Source: Prevotella histicola JCM 15637 = DNF00424 (lineage in GTDB: Bacteria; Bacteroidota; Bacteroidia; Bacteroidales; Bacteroidaceae). From it: a DNA stretch of 64,000 nt. Under the pieces are notes generated by a model. That model worked only from the letters and a program-made list of their open reading frames with translations, was not told where the DNA came from and made no database searches. The stretch is taken from assembly GCF_000613925.1 (NCBI RefSeq), contig NZ_BAJX01000011.1:24356-88355 (forward strand). Reading direction: 5' to 3'. Position numbers and translations under genes: made by a program. Shown in pieces: positions 52,792-61,668 of the stretch. The stretch's first letter is position 1. Each line of letters opens with the position of its first letter.

Positions 52792-54828
52792 TTACTTTAT
52801 AACTCTTAGTTGAGCTTTGTTCTTTCCTTCAAATAAGTCTGGATATTCTTGTAAGAAAGCAGTTTCAACATCGATTCTATTCATTTTTAAAGTTTCTGCA
52901 GCACAAGACAACTTTTCACGATTGTAATCTATTAAAGATGCCCAATCCATCAAATATGAACGTATATTATCATTACCAGAATTCATGTTTGGGTACACAA
53001 AATGCTCAGACGTAGACGCATTTATCTTTTGTCGGGCGAAAGCATCTAATTTTGACGCCACAAAATAGATTTTAAACATTGTGTTACTTTTCGAATACTC
53101 ATTATTATTACCCAACTCGTATAAAAAGCTCTCAATGCAAACAGTTTCAGGTTGACCTATTTGGATTGCAGGTGCAAAAATAATAACCACAGAGAGCTCC
53201 TTCTTATTATAATCTAATCGCCGTTCATTGAAGGTAATTTGGCTTATCAGCTTTCTAACAGATGGCTTACAGCCTGTGATAGCAGTATATTTTTTAGTGA
53301 CTTTTTGAGGTATATACTTCGAGAATAGCCCCTCTAACACGTTTGTAATACCCTGTTGGGGCTGAGTTGGTATAGAACTTAAATATTCATCACCCAAAAT
53401 CCATGAATTCTTAAAAATTGTGTTGGCGACCTTTTTATATAATTCAATATGCTTATCAGTCTCACTTAAAACTATTTTTTCCAATAATTCTAGACTTTGT
53501 AGTTTGTTTGCTATACGTGAAGAAAAGTTTATAATTTCTTCAAGGTTTGTCTTGTCTAACAAATCAATTAAACTACACCTACTTTTTTTACTTAACCCGA
53601 CAACATGATTTATAATAAATGAAAGATCACCATCATCTATAACCTTGCGCAGCAATAGATATATAAGAGCCCGATTTGAGTCATTACGATTCAAAAGATG
53701 CAGGTCCTCTTCTAATATAAAGGCACTCTGCTCAAAAACACTTGCAGCTAATGGAACCAATGATGCTTCTTCTGAAGAAAAGGGATAGTGCTTGTCTTCT
53801 TTTAATTTTTTAATAAAAGAAGTAAATTTGCTATTATCCTTCTTAAAAAACTCATCGATTGTTCGTTTGAGAAACTGTGATAGTGCCTGCCAATCATTAT
53901 TTAGACCACCGAGTATACTGTTGTCAACAAAATCTTGACTTAAATAATCTGATTCGATTAGAATATACTGTGTACCCATAGAAGGAGCATACCACATTGA
54001 ATTGTATGCTAACTCCAATGCAGTAGATTGAATATCACCATTATTGCACTGTACAAAAATCCTAACTTTTGCTTCTTCTAATTTTAGATTAAAATATTGC
54101 AATCTTATTTCATGTTCCTTCCCAAAAGGATCAGTGTACGTCACCTTTTGTAACTTAGGAGTACTCTTAACAAAATCAGAACGCTTTAATTTATTCCCAT
54201 TTACCACAAATTGTACTTTTCCCTCAAAGATATACAATGGATAATGTTGAAACAACTTAAAACTAAAATTTTCAGGTAGAAAATCAGTTCCCAATTTGTT
54301 TCTTGGAGAACACTTTTCTCTATTTGAAAACAAATTAAATATTTCTACTTCATATCCACAAGTAGCTGGAGACGACAATTTCTCGTGGTCTACATAAAAG
54401 TCTATAGTAGATAAGTCGTCTTTCTCAAATTGAGAAATATCAAATTCAACATTTGTACGAGTAAAAATGTTTTCGCTTTTTTCGTACCCAACTGTTGAAA
54501 TGCGCATATTACTTCCTATTTGCAACCCACTAAATCTACCTACACCAAATCCGTTAGGCTTGTTATCTGTTGCAATTTCCAATATACTTTTAGGAAATTT
54601 TGTATATGGGACCCCTTGCCCATTATCAATAATTTGGATTCGCTCAATTTTATGATATTGCCAATCGCTCTCCTCCTTTTCAGATGGGATGAGGTTTATG
54701 TTTATAGAAGTTGCATTAGCCTGTATGGAATTATTTATTAATTCCTTTAAAGCATAAAATGTATTTTTATTGCGTGTTAGAACCTTGCTCACAATACGAG
54801 CATTAGTTTTCATGTGCATTTTTACCAT
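52792..54828 (-). CDS. GHKL (Hsp90/MORC-like) ATPase
   Basis: 678 residues. The Bergerat ATP-binding fold is clear: KNTFYALKELINNSIQANAT (N box, Glu/Asn), IQIIDNGQGVPY (G1), NKPNGFGVGRFSG (G2) in the first ~110 residues, as in Hsp90, MutL and MORC proteins. The remaining ~550 residues are not recognised; GHKL ATPases of this length recur in antiphage operons. The ATG at 54828 or the in-frame ATG at 54813 could start it. It is the last gene of a three-gene operon with a SEFIR/TIR-domain protein 12 bp upstream, so it may be the sensor ATPase of a defence system. Confidence 0.75.
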   Translation of the reverse strand: MVKMHMKTNARIVSKVLTRNKNTFYALKELINNSIQANATSININLIPSEKEESDWQYHKIERIQIIDNGQGVPYTKFPKSILEIATDNKPNGFGVGRFSGLQIGSNMRISTVGYEKSENIFTRTNVEFDISQFEKDDLSTIDFYVDHEKLSSPATCGYEVEIFNLFSNREKCSPRNKLGTDFLPENFSFKLFQHYPLYIFEGKVQFVVNGNKLKRSDFVKSTPKLQKVTYTDPFGKEHEIRLQYFNLKLEEAKVRIFVQCNNGDIQSTALELAYNSMWYAPSMGTQYILIESDYLSQDFVDNSILGGLNNDWQALSQFLKRTIDEFFKKDNSKFTSFIKKLKEDKHYPFSSEEASLVPLAASVFEQSAFILEEDLHLLNRNDSNRALIYLLLRKVIDDGDLSFIINHVVGLSKKSRCSLIDLLDKTNLEEIINFSSRIANKLQSLELLEKIVLSETDKHIELYKKVANTIFKNSWILGDEYLSSIPTQPQQGITNVLEGLFSKYIPQKVTKKYTAITGCKPSVRKLISQITFNERRLDYNKKELSVVIIFAPAIQIGQPETVCIESFLYELGNNNEYSKSNTMFKIYFVASKLDAFARQKINASTSEHFVYPNMNSGNDNIRSYLMDWASLIDYNREKLSCAAETLKMNRIDVETAFLQEYPDLFEGKNKAQLRVIK

Positions 54829-54840
54829 TTCTACCGAATC

Positions 54841-55845
54841 TTATTTTGCGTAATCTGGGATGTTTCCTAATGTTGGGCGATGAGTCTTTGGCTTTTGCCA
54901 AATTTCCCGACATAAGGTTTCAAGCTCGTCTTCAAAATTTTTATCTTCCACGAAATTATGCCCCTTATTATTACGTATTATTATAGGAAATGCCGTCTTA
55001 AATTCTCCTTTTCTCAAACATGGGATAAATTTTTTTGAGCCTAAATGTTGAAAAATTTGAGAGCGAATAATACAATCCTCAAAAGCCACACCAGTCCCTT
55101 GGTCGTAAGATTTTACTAGATATTCATCTGTACCTATAACAAGAACCTTATCGGCACGATCTATCCCTAAATCCATGAATTGAGGAAGCAAAGTACCATC
55201 CTCCAAATACTGGTCAAGTAAAACATAAATACCTGCTTTTGTTAATCCCTCCGCTAATTTTGCCACCCATTTTTGATGTTCCTTAGAATCCCACGAATAA
55301 CTTATGAAAACTACAGGACGGTCAGTTGGTATTTCTCCCAGTATTGATTGTTCCATTTTTTGTCTTCTCTGTTCATTCTTTAATTGTTCTTTTTCTAAAA
55401 GCAATTTTTCCTGAACTTTACCCTCTGACTCTGCATTATCAGAATTATTTGCATCTTCATTTTTTTCAGTTATAGAGTTCTTTTGGGTAAACAATGGTAT
55501 GCTATAACGGCTTAAAACTTCTTGAATCGAATTTGAAGCTTCTTTTGGTTCCTTGACTCTTTCTATAAACTTTTGAATTGCAATGGGCATCTGCAAAGAT
55601 TCATTTATCATTGCAAGACGTTTTTGAGTATATGCTAAACGTGAAAGGCCCTCTCCAAAATCTAAAGTTTGAATTCCTCGACCTTCTACAAAAGTATAGT
55701 CATCAGGAAATCCAAGTGACTGAAATAAATTCACCAACTCTGTTCCTTTAAGGTAATTCTGCGAATATGCGTCCTTCGTAGCCATTATACCAGCAATAAT
55801 ATTAATGGCCAAGGGTGGATAAGGTGACTTCTGAGCTTCCATCAT
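54841..55845 (-). CDS. SEFIR/TIR-domain protein
   Basis: 334 residues. The C-terminal ~150 hold a SEFIR/TIR fold: RPVVFISYSWDSKEHQKWVA (box 1), GIYVLLDQYLEDG (box 2), ADKVLVIGTDEYLVKSY and GVAFEDCIIRSQ with a conserved Glu. The N-terminal ~150 residues form a helical domain (YLKGTELVNLFQSLGFPDDY). Bacterial TIR and SEFIR proteins act in antiphage defence, TIRs by degrading NAD+; whether this one is an NADase is unknown. It overlaps the upstream small gene by 4 bp and precedes the GHKL gene. Confidence 0.8.
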   Translation of the reverse strand: MMEAQKSPYPPLAINIIAGIMATKDAYSQNYLKGTELVNLFQSLGFPDDYTFVEGRGIQTLDFGEGLSRLAYTQKRLAMINESLQMPIAIQKFIERVKEPKEASNSIQEVLSRYSIPLFTQKNSITEKNEDANNSDNAESEGKVQEKLLLEKEQLKNEQRRQKMEQSILGEIPTDRPVVFISYSWDSKEHQKWVAKLAEGLTKAGIYVLLDQYLEDGTLLPQFMDLGIDRADKVLVIGTDEYLVKSYDQGTGVAFEDCIIRSQIFQHLGSKKFIPCLRKGEFKTAFPIIIRNNKGHNFVEDKNFEDELETLCREIWQKPKTHRPTLGNIPDYAK

Positions 55846-56195
55846 TTCAAATCTAATGTATCGTCTTCATTTACTTCTACTTCATTTATATCCGTTCCCA
55901 TAACGACTTCAAATCGTTTGAACATGGAAAATATCTCTTCAAAAGTTAAATCTGTTGAGGGGTAAAAACGTACATACTTATACTGATCACGATCCCAACA
56001 TATGTAACTCACAGTAATATGAGGCTTTGCATTTTGCCCACCTATCCAAAGGGTACAGCCCTTACAAACATACCTGTTAGAATCATACTGCTTAAATTTT
56101 TCTATCAAATAATTTTGAAGAGAATTCATATAAAAATCAGAGACATCTGCTGCAGCTGTCCCTCTCAAATCATTATATTGTACGGATGCTATCAT
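55842..56195 (-). CDS. Small first gene of the SEFIR/GHKL operon, function unknown
   Basis: About 117 residues from the methionine at 56195 (MIASVQYNDLRGTAAADVSD). A longer frame starts at 56219, but the -7 box TATTTTTG (56219-56226, minus strand) overlaps that position. The sequence has an alpha-beta look (VCKGCTLWIGGQ, ITVSYICWDRDQYKYV) and is not recognised. Overlap of its stop with the SEFIR start (ATGA type, 4 bp) indicates coupled translation, so it is probably a regulator or partner of the same system. Confidence 0.6.
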   Translation of the reverse strand: MIASVQYNDLRGTAAADVSDFYMNSLQNYLIEKFKQYDSNRYVCKGCTLWIGGQNAKPHITVSYICWDRDQYKYVRFYPSTDLTFEEIFSMFKRFEVVMGTDINEVEVNEDDTLDLK

Positions 56196-56218
56196 AATCG
56201 AATTATTTAATAACTCCA

Positions 56219-56226
56219 CAAAAATA
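56219..56226 (-). promoter_or_regulatory. -7 promoter element of the SEFIR/GHKL operon
   Basis: TATTTTTG on the minus strand, 23 bp before the ATG at 56195. It fits a single promoter for all three genes. Confidence 0.55.
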
Positions 56227-56515
56227 CGAAATAATCCACAACAATAGCAGACTTAATGTGAAATATGTAGCAAAAAACTTTCATAAGGCACAAAATTAGT
56301 TTTGATGAGTTTATCATACTATATAATCTTACACCTTTATCGTTAGATTAGGCTCATTTCTACAAGATAATTTCCCAATGATGTTTACTACAGATATGCT
56401 TCTATTAGTTTGCTTTACCCTCAACTGCGAGGTGGAGAGAATTTACGCTGTAACACTGGTTGACGCTATCCATACATGAGGATATTACATACCTTTATAC
56501 AGTTGGTGAGCATTC

Positions 56516-57844
56516 TTACCCCATCTGATTGATATAATTGAGCAGGAAGTCTTCGATTCCTATATATAAGATACCTGCTTCATCGTGCCATTGTATGATA
56601 TAATCCTTAACCACAACTATCTTGATGAATGAATCGTTGATCTTGGTGAGTGAGTTGATCTCCTGCAAACGTTTGTTTTCATCTGCAACAGTGAGGGCGG
56701 ACTGAATATAATAGCGATCGTGGCCACGCTGACAAACGAAGTCAACCTCCAGTTGTGACCGTTGACGATTACCTGCAGTATTAGTAACCATAGTTTCAAC
56801 GACACCTACATCCACACTGAAACCACGAGCAGTAAGTTCATTATAGAGGATATTCTCCATGATATGATTTTCTTCTTGCTGACGAAAATTCAGGCGTGCA
56901 TTGCGGAGACCTACATCTGTGAAGAAGTATTTTTGCTGTGCTCCAATGTATTTGCGTCCTTTTATATCATAACGTTCTGCCTTCCTAATGATAAAAGCGT
57001 CTATAAAATGATCGATGTAAGCAGAGATTGTTTGATGTGCGATATTTTGCTTCTTTATTGATTTAAAGGTGTTCTCTAGCCTGGTAGCATTAGTTAGACT
57101 GCCCACAGATGATGCAAGATAATTCAACAAATCTTCCAATACATTTTTGCTTGCCTTGAGCTGGTTGCGCTCTATCACATCCGTAATATAGGTCTTTTCG
57201 AAAAGTCCCTGTAAGTAAGCCGCTTTCTCTGCGTGTCCATCCTTATGCATCACAAAGGGCATACCCCCATACATCATAAACTCGGTCCAGGCCAATCGAC
57301 TGCCCCCTTGATATGCAGACACAAATTCATCGTAGGTCAATGGATTGACTCTGATTTCTTCACCTCTATCCTTAAATTCAGTGAGAATATCCATTGAAAG
57401 CATTCGGGAGTTACTACCTGTGACATACAAATCGATATTAGGTTCTTCTTTCAGTCCAAGTAGCACATCCACAAAACTAATTTTCTCATCAGGATTGTCT
57501 GGTAGATAAGGATTTTGAATACTATCCACCTTTTGGATCTCATCCAAGAGTACATAAAAATAGCGGCTCTTGTCGGCACATATTTCCCTAATATATTTAC
57601 CAAGTTCAAATGGGTTACGATATTTGGCGTTTACGTCTTCATCCAGCGAAAGAATCACAATATCTTCTTCGCCTACGCCAGATGCAAGAAGATGTTGTCT
57701 AAACAAATGATTCAAAAGGTATGATTTACCGCAACGGCGTATGCCTGTAACGATTTTAATCATACCATTTTGTTTCTTAGCGATAAGCTTATTTAGGTAT
57801 CTGTCCCTTCTAATCTCCATATCTATCTTCTTTTTTTGTATCAC
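56516..57844 (-). CDS. AAA ATPase with DUF4143 domain
   Basis: 442 residues. Walker A GIRRCGKSYLLNHLF near residue 40, Walker B VLLDEIQKVD near 100, sensor VTGSNSRMLSMD near 140, and a DUF4143-type C-terminal part (YIGAQQKYFFTDVGLRNARL, LEVDFVCQRGHDRYYIQ). Such proteins are frequent in Bacteroidetes genomes and mobile regions, with unknown function. The methionine of MEIRRDRYLN (57820) is the more usual start; the first eight codons lie in a 75-bp repeat that recurs twice upstream. Confidence 0.8.
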   Translation of the reverse strand: MIQKKKIDMEIRRDRYLNKLIAKKQNGMIKIVTGIRRCGKSYLLNHLFRQHLLASGVGEEDIVILSLDEDVNAKYRNPFELGKYIREICADKSRYFYVLLDEIQKVDSIQNPYLPDNPDEKISFVDVLLGLKEEPNIDLYVTGSNSRMLSMDILTEFKDRGEEIRVNPLTYDEFVSAYQGGSRLAWTEFMMYGGMPFVMHKDGHAEKAAYLQGLFEKTYITDVIERNQLKASKNVLEDLLNYLASSVGSLTNATRLENTFKSIKKQNIAHQTISAYIDHFIDAFIIRKAERYDIKGRKYIGAQQKYFFTDVGLRNARLNFRQQEENHIMENILYNELTARGFSVDVGVVETMVTNTAGNRQRSQLEVDFVCQRGHDRYYIQSALTVADENKRLQEINSLTKINDSFIKIVVVKDYIIQWHDEAGILYIGIEDFLLNYINQMG

Positions 57845-58015
57845 TGTAACAGCTTTCGGTTACAAAGATGGAAAAAATAATTGAATTATCATAATTTTCT
57901 ATCTTCTTTTTTTGTATCACTGCAATGTTTTTCGGTTATAAAGGTGAGAATATGTATAGGTCTTCACTAAATGCTATCTTCTTTTTTTGTATCATTGTCA
58001 CAGTTTTCGATTGTT
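57824..58015. repeat. Three ~75-bp repeats overlapping the start of the AAA ATPase gene
   Basis: TATCTTCTTTTTTTGTATCA recurs at 57824, 57900 and 57975 (the third with one change near its end), each followed by a variant of TGTAACAGCTTTCGGTTACA. The first copy contains the 5' end of the ATPase gene; the other two lie upstream of it. Probable tandem duplication of the promoter/start region. Confidence 0.75.
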
Positions 58016-58017
58016 GA

Positions 58018-58455
58018 TCACGATGAATTATGTGTTTTCTCTTTCAAATTGCAGTTAATATATTCATTCAGTGCGGTAATATAAGGCTCTTCCCGTGGTA
58101 TCTCACTTGTGAAAGTCCATTTGAAGTTCTCAACATCGATATATTGCGAGTAGAAACTTATTTCCTCAATAATCTGTTGTGCAGTTTCAGGTATGGTATC
58201 TTTAATCTCTGCATAGAAAAACAGAGAGCCATTCATTGCCCAGGCTCTTACGGCTTTCTTTCCATTACCGTATTTATCTATGAAGAGCTCTATTTTAAAT
58301 TCTCCTCCATCAATATCCTTTATATGTCGTATCGAGCAATTATAATCTTGCAAGGTATCAAGTAACTCAAAGTCAAATTTCCCATCTGCATAATCACAGT
58401 GCCATTCGAGATGTTGTGTTGCATCGGTTAATTCAACCTCATCGTTTTCATGCAT
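58018..58455 (-). CDS. Hypothetical acidic protein
   Basis: 145 residues, acidic, not recognised. LEWHCDYADGKFDFELL, GGEFKIELFIDKYGNGKKAV and WAMNGSLFFYAEIKD suggest an alpha-beta fold. Its start overlaps the stop of the next gene upstream (58428-58682) by 28 bp, so the two form a tight pair. Immunity-protein-like in size and charge, but no toxin gene is visible. Confidence 0.45.
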   Translation of the reverse strand: MHENDEVELTDATQHLEWHCDYADGKFDFELLDTLQDYNCSIRHIKDIDGGEFKIELFIDKYGNGKKAVRAWAMNGSLFFYAEIKDTIPETAQQIIEEISFYSQYIDVENFKWTFTSEIPREEPYITALNEYINCNLKEKTHNSS

Positions 58456-58682
58456 ATCGACATTGTCTCATCGAGAATTTGATCACACGGCGGATTTCCA
58501 AACTGTCTGGCCTTGTAAGACAAAATAAGGTATGCTTCTTGGTTAAAATGCGATAAATCAAGAAATCTACCTACTAATTTGTCGGAAACAACCAAAAGAG
58601 TACCTACTTGTAACAGCAACCTTCCCTTATAATATACAATGGGGTAAGGTCTGTCTAATTTGATGATTGAACTTGTCAACAT
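58428..58682 (-). CDS. Hypothetical small protein
   Basis: 84 residues. LDRPYPIVYYKGRLLLQVGT and FLDLSHFNQEAYLILSY give a beta-rich look; no family is recognised. It lies between the genes at 58018 and 58706 on the same strand, 23 bp after the latter. Confidence 0.45.
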   Translation of the reverse strand: MLTSSIIKLDRPYPIVYYKGRLLLQVGTLLVVSDKLVGRFLDLSHFNQEAYLILSYKARQFGNPPCDQILDETMSICMKTMRLN

Positions 58683-58705
58683 GTTCTATATTTTTTATTC
58701 TTTGC

Positions 58706-59287
58706 TTATTCTTCTTCTGTTTCCACAGGTTTTTTGATATTCGTATAATAGACTCCAGTAGGATTGCCTCCGAAGCACCAGCGAATGATTGTATTTTCAT
58801 CTTCATTTCGAGGTGTTACTTTTGTGCCATCTCTTAATGTAATTTCAACCCATTCGTGTTCTCTATACTTGATGTATGCAACTTCTTCTTTTCTGAAAGT
58901 AATTGCATTTACACATAAAATACCCTTTAGTGCATTTTTAAGAAGAGCACATTGGATCCACCCCAAGTCTGTTATGTGAAGGGAGTGGTTCAAGTACTCC
59001 TTGATGAGACTATCAGGTAAAATATCTTTTATATCACTGATGCCAGAATCTTTATATCTTTTAGTAAGATACTCTTTGACTTTATTTCTGTCAAAAGGAG
59101 CGATATTTTCTCTCACATACTCTTCGGCCTGTTCCTTATTATCGAAGAACTTATCTGGCGCATCAAGTCTATAAAAGTCGTCACCACCATAAGAATATAA
59201 ATATGGCTTATTATCATCATCAAAAATGACTTCTACTTCATCAATCTCACCAATATCGGTTACCAAAATTTTGTTTTCGTTGTGCAT
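58706..59287 (-). CDS. Hypothetical protein, first of a three-gene group
   Basis: 193 residues, acidic. VEVIFDDDNKPYLYSYGGDD opens it, a helical middle follows (FDRNKVKEYLTKRYKDSG), and the end is WVEITLRDGTKVTPRNEDEN. Not recognised. Probably co-transcribed with the two genes that follow. Confidence 0.45.
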   Translation of the reverse strand: MHNENKILVTDIGEIDEVEVIFDDDNKPYLYSYGGDDFYRLDAPDKFFDNKEQAEEYVRENIAPFDRNKVKEYLTKRYKDSGISDIKDILPDSLIKEYLNHSLHITDLGWIQCALLKNALKGILCVNAITFRKEEVAYIKYREHEWVEITLRDGTKVTPRNEDENTIIRWCFGGNPTGVYYTNIKKPVETEEE

Positions 59288-59513
59288 TTGTGATGTCTTT
59301 TTAATTTTTTTTCTAACTATAGTTATAGATAACTCCTTGCGAAATTATTTCGGCAACGCACCCTGTCCGATGGCCATGCCACCATTCAGAATTGACCATA
59401 GTTACGGCAGTGATGGTGTCTATCAACTTTCCATCGAAGCCTATCCTCCTATGGTATCAAAGGCCTCACTCAATGTGTTGTAAGTCATGTAGCCACCAAG
59501 TGTATTGGGATTG
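59288..59513. other. Gap, no gene called
   Basis: A plus-strand frame here reads as a protein-like fragment (FRIDHSYGSDGVYQLSIEAY) without start signals or neighbours. It could be the tail of a deleted gene. Confidence 0.3.
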
Positions 59514-59750
59514 TTAGTTTGGTAGAGTGTGTAGATTTTCTTCATCGTCATCACTTAGGGCATCATCATTGGTCGTAAAACAGGAGTTTATAGCACCGAA
59601 TACAAGTGCAACGACTATCGCCGGAACTACTATGAGTACGTCTGGGGCATCCTTATTTTTCCTACCAATCCACTTCTCTAAAATAAATATCGTAAGAAGT
59701 TCGAATAAGAATTTAATCTCTCGGTTAAACTTGCTAATACCCTTAATCAT
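59514..59750 (-). CDS. Small membrane protein of the tRNA-Ser element
   Basis: 78 residues with one hydrophobic helix (VLIVVPAIVVALVFGAI) and an acidic C-terminal tail. Not recognised. Same orientation as the other genes of the element. Confidence 0.4.
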   Translation of the reverse strand: MIKGISKFNREIKFLFELLTIFILEKWIGRKNKDAPDVLIVVPAIVVALVFGAINSCFTTNDDALSDDDEENLHTLPN

Positions 59751-59856
59751 AACTTAGATTTCTAATTGAACATGAAAATGAAACTCGTGGCATAGACAAC
59801 TTATCTGTTTGATTACATTAGGGTCTTGATTGTATGGAAAGAATATAATCCATTCT

Positions 59857-60087
59857 TTAGAAAGGCATACAACTCCTTTTTTTCTTAAGCAATACAGCAG
59901 ATAATACATCCTCTTCACCATTTTGTTCATAAGCCTTTGCAGATTTGTTATGGTTAGTCTTCATCATTTGATCGTGTATTGCCACTATAATAAGTAAGAT
60001 GTCAAAAGGATCGGCTTTCCTTCTATATCTAATCATATCCCAAAGTGGTAGGATAGCTATGCTAAGAAGCTGTTTCCAAGTCATCAT
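59857..60087 (-). CDS. Small hypothetical element protein
   Basis: 76 residues, hydrophobic opening (WKQLLSIAILPLWDMIRYR) and Lys/Arg-rich end. Its start overlaps the stop of the DUF3853-like gene by 4 bp, so the two are translated together. Confidence 0.45.
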   Translation of the reverse strand: MMTWKQLLSIAILPLWDMIRYRRKADPFDILLIIVAIHDQMMKTNHNKSAKAYEQNGEEDVLSAVLLKKKRSCMPF

Positions 60088-60371
60088 ACCTTCATCAAAT
60101 CACGTATTATTTTTTTGTCAAACCAATAAGTAGCACCGATCTTTCTGATAGCAGGATCGATTTTGCCACTCTTTACAAGGCGGCACACGGTAGGCACACT
60201 ACAATGAAGATACTTGGCAAGCGACTTGTAGCCAGAGACCCAGGCATCTTCATCAAAAAGTTTTTCTGACGTAGCTTCGCCCCCTCTTTTGTACTCTGAC
60301 ATAAGAGAAACGAAATCCTTTACTGATAGCTCCGCCAAAGGAGTTTGTAGGAATGATTCTGATAGTTTCAT
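60084..60371 (-). CDS. DUF3853-like helix-turn-helix protein
   Basis: 95 residues. SGYKSLAKYLHCSVPTVCRL is a helix-turn-helix, followed by the wing KIDPAIRKIGATYWFDKKII. It fits the DUF3853/excisionase-like regulators carried next to integrases in Bacteroidetes elements. It lies 187 bp from the integrase remnant at 60559. Confidence 0.7.
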   Translation of the reverse strand: MKLSESFLQTPLAELSVKDFVSLMSEYKRGGEATSEKLFDEDAWVSGYKSLAKYLHCSVPTVCRLVKSGKIDPAIRKIGATYWFDKKIIRDLMKV

Positions 60372-60558
60372 ATTTTACACTTTAATACATATAGACACAA
60401 TGGGCACATATGGGCCACTGTCATCGTTACGATTAGAATAAAAGCTTGTCGGGAAGAAAACTATCTTGCCAAATCGACAAAATGTATTAAAGTGTCTCGA
60501 AACGACATTGCAAAGATAAGCAAATTTATTTCATACAGCATCGTTTCGAGCTATTTTT

Positions 60559-60807
60559 CTATTCATCAAACTGTTTCATGTATTCAGACTTCACTTCGTC
60601 TGCTATATCTATATAAGGTTTCATTGCCTTATAATCACTATGACCTGTCCACTTCATCACCACGCTTGGTGGTATGCCTTTGGCCAATGCGGTACAGATG
60701 AAAGTACGTCGTCCACAACGGGTTCCAACAAGTTCATATTTAGGCTTAACCACATCAACTCGTTTATTCCCTTCGTAATGGGTTGTCTTTAAAAATAAAG
60801 AAGATAG
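60559..60807 (-). pseudogene. C-terminal fragment of a tyrosine recombinase
   Basis: About 83 codons: GTRCGRRTFICTALAKGIPP (with the HxxR region as CGRR), MKWTGHSDYKAMKPYIDIAD (GH motif and catalytic Tyr). No start or core-binding domain is present, and an in-frame stop lies just upstream, near 60808. It is the remnant of the integrase that brought in the first tRNA-Ser element, which would therefore need help to move. Confidence 0.75.
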
Positions 60808-61253
60808 AGGTTATAGTTAGAAACTATCTTAGGTAAACTACCAACTTTTGAATTCTATTAATATAGTTACTTTAATGAGAGCAATTCTCCTTTTTTAAGT
60901 ATAAGATTTTACCGATATCTCAATAATATAATTGCATAATATACACTGTTAATATGAGATTTACATCTATACGCAAGCGTACAAACATTTAGATTTGACC
61001 CACTTTTTGACCCACTTTTACTTATTGTAAAATATTTTCTCAAAACCTCACAAGTTATGAAAATAATGTAGATATTTTTGAACCCCCTAAAATTTGACCC
61101 ACTGCTTGACCCACTTTTTTTTCACGGAGTATTAGAACCTAAGTTATCAAAAAATAAAATGTCATATCAAATTATATCAGTAACTTCTTGATGTTCTGAT
61201 AATTTTGATATGATTTGATATAAATCTTTAATGATTTTGTATAGATGTCCGCT
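60808..61253. other. Right arm of the first tRNA-Ser element with TTTGACCCACT repeats
   Basis: No gene. TTTGACCCACT occurs at 60994, 61006 and 61093, and CTTGACCCACT at 61105, as two pairs with starts 12 bp apart, plausible binding sites for the arm domain of the (now truncated) integrase. Confidence 0.55.
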
Positions 61254-61283
61254 TCCCTCTCTCTCCGCTTTAGGTACTCTGAA
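61254..61283. repeat. Attachment repeat 2 (junction of the two tRNA-Ser elements)
   Basis: A 30-bp copy of 52420-52449, containing only the last 14 bases of the tRNA gene. It marks the right end of the first element and the left end of the second. Confidence 0.85.
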
Positions 61284-61416
61284 ATGAACATCAGAGAGAA
61301 ATCTAAGAAAATCGTAAGTATCATAGCTACAAGTAGTTATGATACTTTTCTTTTATACCCATCCTACTTTTCAGAGTATGTACAGAAGCAGCGGAAACTC
61401 CCAAAATACTCTACAA

Positions 61417-61650
61417 TGGCTACAATCTGGCTACACTTTTTGAGGCAAAATAAAAATTGTAGCCAAGAGTTCGTACAGAGTACGCATAGAGTACACGCAA
61501 ATTGCTGTTATTCAAATAAATATGTCGAACTTTGCAGCGTGGTTACAGAAGTTTATCTCGCTAATAATTCAATCTTTTGGCTACAATTCTATTAGAAGCT
61601 GGCTACAATTATTGAATTTTGGCTACAACTTTCCTTTCCATGGCTACAAT
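61417..61650. repeat. TGGCTACAAT repeats upstream of the intact integrase
   Basis: TGGCTACAAT at 61417, 61578, 61600 and 61641, close variants at 61428 (TGGCTACAC) and 61620 (TGGCTACAAC), and one inverted copy ATTGTAGCCA at 61456. Seven sites in 234 bp directly before the integrase gene: likely arm-type binding sites of that integrase. Confidence 0.75.
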
Positions 61651-61668
61651 TAAAAAACAGCAGCGCAA

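Noticed and set aside
59226..59483. 85-codon plus-strand frame
   Set aside because: The N-terminal half is antisense to a supported gene; only the second half looks protein-like, so it is noted as a possible fragment, not a gene.
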